A stretch of 35,577 bases of DNA from an uncultured Oscillospiraceae bacterium (GTDB lineage: Bacteria > Bacillota > Clostridia > Oscillospirales > Oscillospiraceae), in contig CANRFN010000048.1 of NCBI GenBank assembly GCA_947629915.1, forward strand, positions 1 to 35,577. Direction: 5' to 3'. Made by a program: the position numbers and the translations under genes. This document shows positions 7,443 through 14,100 of the stretch, piece by piece (position 1 is the first letter of the stretch; each line of letters begins with the position of its first letter). A model generated the notes under the pieces. The model did no database searches. It saw only the letters and a list, made by a program, of their open reading frames with translations, and was not told the origin of the DNA.

Positions 7443-8393
7443 TCAGTCCCAGCTTCCGCGGTATTCCGGAGTCGCCTGGGAGAGATCCGTATACTGCTTG
7501 GCGAAGTTCTTGGCGTCCCACTCCACGGGCTGAGACACGTATTGGCCGTAGTTGGTGCCATCGTAATTGATGTAGTTTACCTGGGCGAAGTTGTCCTTCC
7601 ACTGGGCAATGGTCTCCGGGCTCACCTGGAAGCTCTCCGGGTGGTCCACAGCGGCGTGCTGGTATGCGTGGCGCATCTCGTGGACCATGGTCTGCATGAT
7701 CTGGTAGCTGTCTGCCCGGCCGATGTAGTTGGAGTTGATGGTCACGGTGTTGGCGCCGGCGAGATAGTACCCGCGGGCGGTGTCGTTGATGGCCTCAAAT
7801 TTCACCTCAGAGGACAGCTGCACCCCGTAGATATTGGAGAGGTCCTTCATGAAGCTGCGGAGGATGTCCATGCGCTGTGCCTCGGTGGCGTTGGCCCAGG
7901 TCTCCTTGCTGTATGCATCGGTTTCCAGAAGGGCGAAGATCTCGTTTTGCATATAGAGGTCGTGGGCCTTCTCCTGCTCATGGGAGACGGACATGAGTTC
8001 CGGCGCCTTCTTCTCCTCCTCTTCCTCCCAATTCAAAAGGGCGGTGAGCTGGCTGAGAATGGCCTGAAAGTTGGCCGCGTTGGAGTTGCCGCCAACGCGC
8101 TTGGCGTCTGTCACGGCGAGGCCGAGGATTTTGTTCTCAGCCTGGGCATAGGCGCCTACGATGTACTGGAGTGCCTCCGCCAGGGTGCCCATCTTGGCGG
8201 CCTCTTGCAGCAGGGAGTCGTTCACGGTCTGCAGCTTGGTGCAGAGGGTGGCATAGGTCTCGCTGCCGTCCTGCCGCAGGGTGTTGATCACGCTGGTGAC
8301 CTGCTGAGAATACCGGTTGATATTGCCCTGTACTGTGCTCATCTGGTTTACTGCAGCGGTGGCCTCCGGGCATTTGATGTTGATTTTAGACAT
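7443..8393 (-). CDS. WXG/LXG-like T7SS substrate with HExxH metallopeptidase domain
   Basis: The 316-aa protein has an N-terminal helical part (about 1-95, beginning MSKINIKCPEATAAVNQMST) with the length and pattern of WXG100/LXG targeting domains. An acidic linker (EEEEE near 122-127) follows. The C-terminal domain carries a zincin motif HEMRHAYQ (H238, E239, H242). An 'EWDA' segment near 291-294 could provide the third zinc ligand, and the protein ends in YRGSWD. I infer an exported metallopeptidase toxin or cell-wall-active enzyme delivered by the T7SS at 10372-17780. ATG 8393 is chosen because it follows a GGAGGAGACC-type ribosome-binding site and overlaps the upstream chaperone candidate by 8 bp. 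A longer frame to 8573 adds low-complexity antisense-like residues and is rejected. Confidence 0.75.
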   Translation of the reverse strand: MSKINIKCPEATAAVNQMSTVQGNINRYSQQVTSVINTLRQDGSETYATLCTKLQTVNDSLLQEAAKMGTLAEALQYIVGAYAQAENKILGLAVTDAKRVGGNSNAANFQAILSQLTALLNWEEEEEKKAPELMSVSHEQEKAHDLYMQNEIFALLETDAYSKETWANATEAQRMDILRSFMKDLSNIYGVQLSSEVKFEAINDTARGYYLAGANTVTINSNYIGRADSYQIMQTMVHEMRHAYQHAAVDHPESFQVSPETIAQWKDNFAQVNYINYDGTNYGQYVSQPVEWDAKNFAKQYTDLSQATPEYRGSWD

Positions 8394-9081
8394 TGCTGGT
8401 CTCCTCCTTCCTCGCGATGGACTTGCCGTGGGTCTCGGCAATCCATACGGTGAGGCTCTGGATAAAGTCGTAGAAGCCGGCGGACTCCAGAGAGGCGTTG
8501 TCTCCGTCCCGCTTGGCCAGCCAGAAGCCGTCCTCGTCCTGCAGGATCGCCTGCTCCAGGACGTGCTCTGCAAAGCGCCAGCCGTCTACGGTGATCACCT
8601 GGGAGCCGCCCTGGAGCGCCTCTTTCAGGCTTACCGCTCCCGGGATGGGTATCGTCTTGCTCTTGCCGGCAGCGCTGTCTCCCATGGCCTGCTCCAGCTG
8701 TCCCAGGGTGCTGGCCAGCCCGCCGATGGCCTTGGGGATCAGCGGCACATAGTAGAAGAGGAAGAGATCTCTCTCCGGATCCCTGGTCTCCAGGATCATG
8801 GTCTCCCCGTAGAAGTAGAGACGGCTCTGGATGCCATCGCCCTGGATGGACAGCACGGACTCCGGGTTTGCCGCGGTCCACAGCACCATCTTCACAAAGG
8901 GGGTCCAGCCGGTTCCGCTGTCCTTCTTCTCAAAGAACCCCTTGGACAGCATCCCGTCCAGACACGCCTGCTCCGGGGCAAATCCGTCCTCCACCTGCAG
9001 GACACCGGGAAGTTCGGTCTTGTTCAGCAGCAGCAGGGACACCTGCAGCTCCTTTCTGTCCATCGCCACAAAATATTCCAA
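8386..9081 (-). CDS. EspG-like T7SS chaperone candidate (cargo-cassette copy)
   Basis: The protein of about 231 aa has an N-terminal helical/winged part ('LEYFVAMDRKELQVSLLLL', then 'LDGMLSKGFFEKKDSG'). A beta-rich middle ('SVLSIQGDGIQSRLYFYGET', then 'LFLFYYVPLIP') and an alpha/beta C-terminus follow. The same layout is seen in the gene at 16876-17535, so the two look like distant paralogues, and both resemble the general plan of EspG chaperones. No catalytic motif is visible. I choose TTG 9081 as start because GGAGG (9090-9094) sits 8 nt upstream; GTG 9090 overlaps that Shine-Dalgarno. It overlaps the metallopeptidase start by 8 bp, consistent with a dedicated chaperone made together with its cargo. 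The function is inferred from context. Confidence 0.6.
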   Translation of the reverse strand: MEYFVAMDRKELQVSLLLLNKTELPGVLQVEDGFAPEQACLDGMLSKGFFEKKDSGTGWTPFVKMVLWTAANPESVLSIQGDGIQSRLYFYGETMILETRDPERDLFLFYYVPLIPKAIGGLASTLGQLEQAMGDSAAGKSKTIPIPGAVSLKEALQGGSQVITVDGWRFAEHVLEQAILQDEDGFWLAKRDGDNASLESAGFYDFIQSLTVWIAETHGKSIARKEETSNV

Positions 9082-9180
9082 CGTGAACACCTCCGCATCG
9101 AATTCTCTCGCTCCTGTTCGCCGCTTGCTGGCGAAATCATAGCCGGTTTTTCCGCCGGACGGAAGGAAACCTGATAGAGT

Positions 9181-9217
9181 GCACGCGGAATCGGACGAAT
9201 GACATCTGTCCGCGTGC
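9181..9217. repeat. Inverted repeat at the start of the cargo-cassette transcript
   Basis: Nine-bp arms GCACGCGGA (9181-9189) and TCCGCGTGC (9209-9217) flank a 19-nt spacer. On the minus strand the repeat begins about 10 bp after the -10 box of the cassette promoter. It may be an operator or a leader hairpin. Confidence 0.5.
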
Positions 9218-9226
9218 CCACTTGCA

Positions 9227-9255
9227 ACTGTATCCTAAAAGAAGGCGGATTTCAA
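9227..9255 (-). promoter_or_regulatory. Promoter of the T7SS cargo cassette
   Basis: On the minus strand, -35 TTGAAA (9250-9255), a 17-bp spacer and -10 TACAGT (9227-9232) lie about 145 bp upstream of the EspG-like start. Confidence 0.55.
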
Positions 9256-9294
9256 CCGCTGATTTTCCAGCGCGGCCAATTTCCGCGGAGAAAA

Positions 9295-9330
9295 AGCGTC
9301 CCCTGGGGGCTTCCGCCACCAGGGGACGCT
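9295..9330 (-). terminator. Rho-independent terminator of the XRE regulator gene
   Basis: On the minus strand a 12-bp stem, AGCGTCCCCTGG / CCAGGGGACGCT, runs directly into TTTTT. It lies 28 bp after the XRE gene stop and separates it from the cargo cassette. Confidence 0.8.
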
Positions 9331-9357
9331 GCTTGGTATGGATTGAGAGAGGTGGGA

Positions 9358-9798
9358 TCAGCGGGGGCGCCGATCTGTGTCGCGCTGACCGGCGAGGACG
9401 GGCTGCCCGCGCCGTCTCGGGCTGTGCCGCGATTTGGAGCCCTTTTGGAACGGCTTCGGGGCAGTGGCGGTCAGCTCGTGAAAGACCTTGATGAGATCCA
9501 GAACGCACAGTCTCGTGTGGGTTGTGAGATCGCTGTACTGGGAGAGAAGGGCGACATCCTCATCGTTGAGACGCTCCTTGAGGCCGCCGTCCCGTATCTC
9601 GCTGTACGGCGTTCTGCCCACGAGATAGTCCACAGAGGTGTTGAAGAAATCTGCCAGCATGCAGAGCGTGGTGATATCCGGTTCTGTGGAGGAGGTCTCA
9701 TATTTGTGGATGGATTGCTGGCTGAGGCCGAGAAGCTCCGCCAGCTTCGTCTGAGAGATCCCGTAGATCTCCCGAAGGTGTCGCAAGTTTTTGACCAT
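9358..9798 (-). CDS. XRE-family helix-turn-helix regulator
   Basis: The 146-aa protein carries an N-terminal HTH_3/XRE domain (about 1-62: 'NLRHLREIYGISQTKLAELL', 'SQQSIHKYETSSTEPDITTL', then 'FFNTSVDYLVG'). A short helical middle follows and then an Arg-rich disordered tail (about 118-146) that looks like accidental extension. XRE proteins of this size usually act as dimeric repressors or developmental switches. The start is ATG 9798 with GAGAGGTG upstream. It sits between the T7SS operon and the cargo cassette with its own promoter and terminator, so it may control one or both, but no cognate operator is proven. Confidence 0.85.
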   Translation of the reverse strand: MVKNLRHLREIYGISQTKLAELLGLSQQSIHKYETSSTEPDITTLCMLADFFNTSVDYLVGRTPYSEIRDGGLKERLNDEDVALLSQYSDLTTHTRLCVLDLIKVFHELTATAPKPFQKGSKSRHSPRRRGQPVLAGQRDTDRRPR

Positions 9799-9821
9799 GT
9801 AAAATACACCTCTCAAAATGG

Positions 9822-9850
9822 ATGATAGTGAAATACCAAAGAATTGTAAA
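9822..9850 (-). promoter_or_regulatory. Promoter of the XRE regulator gene
   Basis: On the minus strand, -35 TTTACA (9845-9850), a 17-bp spacer and -10 TATCAT (9822-9827) are placed 23 bp upstream of the start codon. Confidence 0.6.
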
Positions 9851-10142
9851 ACGTCCCGGTGGTATAGCTAGCTACAAGGGTCAATTGTGCAGCAAGAGGG
9901 GCGATTTGTATAACAATATTGGGATAAATGGCACGTAATCCGCGGAAAGGACACAATATCTGAAGGTTGGGAGAGATCTCCAGAGAGGACAAAGCCGGCG
10001 CTGCCATGACCTGGCAGCGCCGGCTTAGCAGTTATGGGATGGGGCTTCAAAAAAGGGTTTACCGGGACAAAAGTGAGGGAATTTGCGGGGTCCTTGGCCG
10101 GGATGATTTGAATTTCAGCGCGTCAGAAAAAGGAAAAAAGGC
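9851..10142. other. Divergent intergenic region upstream of the T7SS operon
   Basis: No coding sequence is credible here. The region is AT-rich near 9860-9960 and contains the long hairpin at 9992-10026. The rest, up to the plus-strand promoter at 10143, shows nothing I can name. Confidence 0.4.
9992..10026. repeat. Perfect 15-bp hairpin, terminator-like
   Basis: AAGCCGGCGCTGCCA and TGGCAGCGCCGGCTT form a perfect stem with a 5-nt loop. The minus-strand exit is mildly T-rich (TTTGTCC) and the plus-strand exit is not. It insulates the XRE gene from the T7SS operon. Confidence 0.6.
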
Positions 10143-10171
10143 TTGACTATGCATGCCTTAGATGCTAATCT
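10143..10171 (+). promoter_or_regulatory. Sigma-A-like promoter upstream of the T7SS operon
   Basis: -35 TTGACT (10143-10148), a 17-bp spacer and -10 TAATCT (10166-10171) form the best sigma-A match in the region. An imperfect palindrome, ATCTC-TAG-GAGAT, overlaps the -10 box and could be an operator. It lies upstream of the LytTR-type repeats and would give a leader of about 190 nt. Confidence 0.6.
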
Positions 10172-10254
10172 CTAGGAGATAGCATTCGCCGGTTAGGGTG
10201 CAGCAAGATATGGGATTTTTGCGGGTTCCACGGGGGATGAACCACCGGGAACAA

Positions 10255-10322
10255 GCCGTTCATCCCAATTGAGGTGCCGTTCATCCGGCGGGGCAGCCAG
10301 AGAACGGGATGCGTGGTATTCT
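10255..10322 (+). promoter_or_regulatory. LytTR-type direct repeats with extended -10 (site A)
   Basis: Two identical 9-mers GCCGTTCAT (10255-10263 and 10276-10284) are 12 bp apart. Each matches eight of nine positions of the published LytTR consensus [TA][AC][CA]GTTN[AG][TG]. Thirty-two bp further on is an extended -10 box, TGgTATTCT (TATTCT 10317-10322), with no recognisable -35, as expected of an activator-dependent promoter. The same geometry recurs at 17788-17855. The likely regulator is the LytTR protein at 16163-16879. The WXG100 gene starts at 10372. Confidence 0.65.
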
Positions 10323-10371
10323 GCCATCGAACAAGCGATCTGCAGGATCCAAGAAACAGGAGGAGAGCACA

Positions 10372-10668
10372 ATGGCAGAGATCAGAGTCACCCCCCAACA
10401 GCTGCGGGAGAAGGCGGATGCCCTGGAGCTTCTGAACCGCAGATTCCGGGCGGAAATGGGCAAGATGGCGGGATATGAGCAGGAGTTGTCCACCATGTGG
10501 GAGGGAGACGCCCAGGCCGCCTTCCGCAGCGCCTTCCACAGTGACGCCGCCAAGATGGACGGCTTTGCCCGCAACATAGACCGCTATGTGGCGGCTTTGC
10601 GGGAGAGCGCCCAGCGCTATGAGCGGGCGGAGCGCACCGCCGCCAGCATCGTCGGCCGGAAGGGCTGA
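10372..10668 (+). CDS. WXG100-family protein (Esx-like)
   Basis: This 98-aa helical-hairpin protein has the WXG motif as MWEG near residues 42-45 (about mid-protein) and typical flanking amphipathic helices ('TPQQLREKADALELLNRRFR' before, 'AAFRSAFHSDAAKMDGFARN' after). WXG100 proteins are small T7SS substrates or co-factors that dimerise and are recognised by EssC. The ATG at 10372 follows CAGGAGGAGAG. It is the first gene of the operon, directly under LytTR site A, and is followed by a partner of similar size, suggesting a heterodimer. Confidence 0.88.
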   Translation: MAEIRVTPQQLREKADALELLNRRFRAEMGKMAGYEQELSTMWEGDAQAAFRSAFHSDAAKMDGFARNIDRYVAALRESAQRYERAERTAASIVGRKG

Positions 10669-10690
10669 GTTGGGAAGGAGAGGGACGTCC

Positions 10691-11005
10691 ATGACAGGGA
10701 AATTACGCGTGAGCCCGGAGAAGCTCATCAGCAAGTCCAACGAGTTCGCCCAGAGCGATGCCGCGGTGCAGAGCCTCACCCGCCAGATGCTGGACATCGT
10801 ATCAGAGCTGGGCCCCAGCTACGCCGGCGAGGCCGCCTCCACCTACTTCGGCAAGCTGAACGGCCTGCAGGGGGACATGGAGAAGGTCCACAAGATGATC
10901 CACGAGCACACCACCGAGCTCACCGCTATGGCGAGGGCCTATCAGCAGGCGGAGCAGGACAGCCTCCTGCGGGCCAGCTCATTGAAGGTAAACGAAATCA
11001 TCTAA
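10691..11005 (+). CDS. WXG100-like protein with YAG in place of WXG
   Basis: This 104-aa protein is predicted to be a helical hairpin ('SPEKLISKSNEFAQSDAAVQ', then 'SELGPSYAGEAASTYFGKLN'). The turn carries Tyr-Ala-Gly instead of Trp-x-Gly. The C-terminal helix contains 'ARAYQQAEQD', resembling the YxxxD/E export signal of T7SS substrates. It is probably the partner of the WXG100 protein 22 bp upstream. The start is ATG 10691 with GGAAGGAGAGG upstream. A terminator-like hairpin follows 19 bp after the stop. Confidence 0.82.
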   Translation: MTGKLRVSPEKLISKSNEFAQSDAAVQSLTRQMLDIVSELGPSYAGEAASTYFGKLNGLQGDMEKVHKMIHEHTTELTAMARAYQQAEQDSLLRASSLKVNEII

Positions 11006-11024
11006 TCCATTATCACAACCGATG

Positions 11025-11060
11025 CCGACCAAAGCGCGTGGCGCTTTGGTCGGTTTGTTT
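11025..11060 (+). terminator. Rho-independent terminator/attenuator between the WXG genes and essC
   Basis: A 13-bp perfect stem (CCGACCAAAGCGC / GCGCTTTGGTCGG), a 3-nt loop and TTTGTTT form a strong intrinsic terminator. It would make the two WXG transcripts more abundant than essC, with essC depending on read-through or on its own weak promoter. Confidence 0.82.
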
Positions 11061-11142
11061 GAGATTTGCCACCTGTGGAGGGGCGTACGCGGTATGCTGC
11101 CGGCGGCCAGGGAAGAGAGAGCGAAGATAGGAGTTGTCTGCC

Positions 11143-14100
11143 ATGGGTATGGTGTTATCCATCTATACAAAGCAAGGCTTTCGGGAGGTAAAACTGCCGG
11201 AGCGGGTACAGCACGACATCGTGATCCGTCTGGACCGGGATGTGTTCGGCCTGTCCCGGGACGTCACCATGACCTGCACCAAGCGGGAGGACCGGTGGGC
11301 CCTGACCAGCGGGGACCTGCTGCTCTTCGGTGCGTCCAGGGAGGCTGAGGACGTCTCCCTGCAGGACGGCAAGAAGGTGGAGTTCATCACCCGGGAGGAG
11401 AACAGGGCCAAGAGCCGGGACGGGGAGCCGGACAACATCACCGTGATCTGCTACATGCAGCAGTACCCGTTCTACACCTACGGCAAGTACAGCCTTGCGA
11501 ACATCAGCCGCATCGACATCGGCCGCAAGGACAGCAACATCATCCAGTACAAGAACGACTTTGTGAGCGGCGTCCACGCGGTGATCACCTTCCAGGAGAA
11601 CAAGGCCATCCTCCGGGATGAGTCCCGCAACGGCACCTATATCAACGCCCGCCGGGTGGCCCAAAACCAGGTGCTCCACTACGGGGACTGCATCCGCATT
11701 ATGCGGTTGAATATCGTCTACCTGGGGAACATGCTGGCCATCTCCGAGGGGGACGGGGTCCGGGTCTCCCTGCAGCGGCTGAGCGGGTCCGATGTGGAGC
11801 AGATGGCCGCCGAGAGCCATGCCGCTTCCCACGGCAAGGTGCTGTATCACCGCTCTCCCCGGAACCTGAAGAAGATGAACACCGAGCCCTTTGAGATCGA
11901 GGGACCGCCGGCGCTGCCCAACATGAAGGACCCGCCCCTGCTCATGACCATCGGCCCATCCCTCACCATGGCCGTCCCCATGCTCCTGGGCACCCTCATG
12001 ACGGCCGCTGCCAGCGGAAACGGCTCTAACCCCTTTATGTACATGGGACTTGTAACCGCCCTATCCAGCGCGGTGATCGGCACCATCTGGGCCATCGCCA
12101 ACATTCGGATGAACAAGAAGAACCGGAAGAGCGAGGAGAAGCTCCGGGTGCAGAAGTACGGCGAGTACCTCATCGAGACGCGCAAGGAGATCGAGGAGGC
12201 GTACCAGGAGAACACCGAGGCCCTGAAGGAGCGGTACACCAGCGCTACCCAGTGCTGTGCCCTGGATGAGAACTCCACCTTGCTCTGGAACCGGAACGAC
12301 TCCTATGAGGACTTTCTGGCCATCCGGGTGGGCATCGGAGACATCCCCTTCCAGGCCCCCATCGTGATCCCGAAAGACCGCTTTACCATGATCGAGGACA
12401 CCATGGCGGAGAAGCCCTCCGTGATCCAGGAGAACTTCTCCACCTTGACGCAGGTGCCCGTTACCGTAGACATCCGGGAACACCGCCTTGTGGGCATCAA
12501 CGGCGGCGGCTCCCTCAAGAACGCCATCGGGGTGGCCCAGACCATGATCGCCCAGATCGCCACCTCCAACGCCTACACCGATGTGAAGATCGCCGTGGTC
12601 TACGATGCCGAGGACGACCTGGAGCGCAACGCCTGGGACTTCGCCCTGTGGCTGCCCCACGTCTGGTCCGGGGACAAGAAGATCCGCTTCATCGGCACCA
12701 ACCGGGCGGAGCGGAGTGAGGTGTTCCAGAACCTCACCCAGATCCTCCGCAACCGGATGGAGGAGGACCGCAGGCAGAAGACCCTGCTGCCCCGGTACAT
12801 CCTCTTTGTCTCCAACCCCGCGCTGCTGGACGGCGAGGCCATCTCCCGGTACGTCTTTGAGCGGGAGACCGATGTGGGCCTCTCCACCGTGCTCATCGCC
12901 CCCCGGGAGCAGGACCTGCCCAACGAGTGCGAGTGGATCGTGGAGAACGGCACAGACTACCAGGGCGTGTACTTCACAAGACACGGCGCCGCCGAGGGCG
13001 TCCGCGTCCAGTTCGATACCATCGCCGAGGAGAGCCTGATGAAGCTCTCCCGGAGCCTCTGCCGGATCGAGGTGGTGGAGGCCAACCAGGAGGGCGAGAT
13101 TCCCAACACCCTCACCTTCTTCGACATGCTGGGGGTGGAGCGCCCCGAGCAGCTGAACGCCGCCGCCCGCTGGCAGAAGGCGGACACCGTCAACTCCATG
13201 CGGGCCCTGGTGGGCTTCAAAAACGGCAACGCCCCCTGCTACCTGGACATCCACGAGCGGTATCACGGCCCCCACGGCCTGATCGCCGGCACCACGGGCT
13301 CCGGCAAGTCCGAGACCCTGCAGACGTACATCCTGTCCCTGGCGGTGAACTTCAGCCCCGAGGACGTGAGCTTCTTCCTGATAGACTACAAGGGCGGCGG
13401 CATGGCCAACCTCTTTGCCAACCTGCCCCACATGATCGGGTCCATCTCCAACCTCTCCGGCAACCAGGTGAAGCGGGCCATGGTGTCCATCCAGTCTGAA
13501 AACCGGCGGCGCCAGCGGATCTTCACCGAGTACGGCGTGAACAACATCAACGGCTATACCGCCCTCTACAAGAGCGGAGATGCCACCGAGCCGGTGCCTC
13601 ACCTCTTCATCATCATCGACGAGTTCGCCGAGCTGAAGCGGGAGGAGCCGGACTTCATGAAGGAGCTCATCAGCGTGGCGCAGGTGGGCCGCAGCCTGGG
13701 CGTCCACCTGATCCTCTCCACCCAGAGGCCCTCCGGCACCGTGGACGAGAACATCTGGGCCAACAGCAAGTTCCGGCTGTGCCTGCGGGTCCAGGACCGG
13801 CAGGACTCCATGGACATGCTCCACCGCCCCGAGGCCGCCTACCTCACCCAGACCGGCCGAGGCTACCTGCAGGTGGGCAACGATGAGGTCTTCGAGCTCT
13901 TCCAGAGCGGCTGGTCCGGCGCCCTCTACGATGAGGCCATGAGCGGCAGCAGCCTGCAGATCGCCCAGATGCTGAGCGCCACCGGCAAGGTGGATCTGGC
14001 CGGCAACCACGCCAAGATCAAGCGGAAAGAGGAGCTGAAGCGGGCCTGGATCGCCCAGCTCATCGGGGTGCTCCGGGAGACGGAACGGCAGACCGGGGCC

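Noticed and set aside
10235..10286. GGATGAAC followed by two GTTCATCC copies as an RNA attenuator with alternative stems
   Set aside because: The 21-bp period, the LytTR consensus and the recurrence at 17788 explain the repeats better as protein-binding sites, although the pairing is possible in a transcript from 10143.
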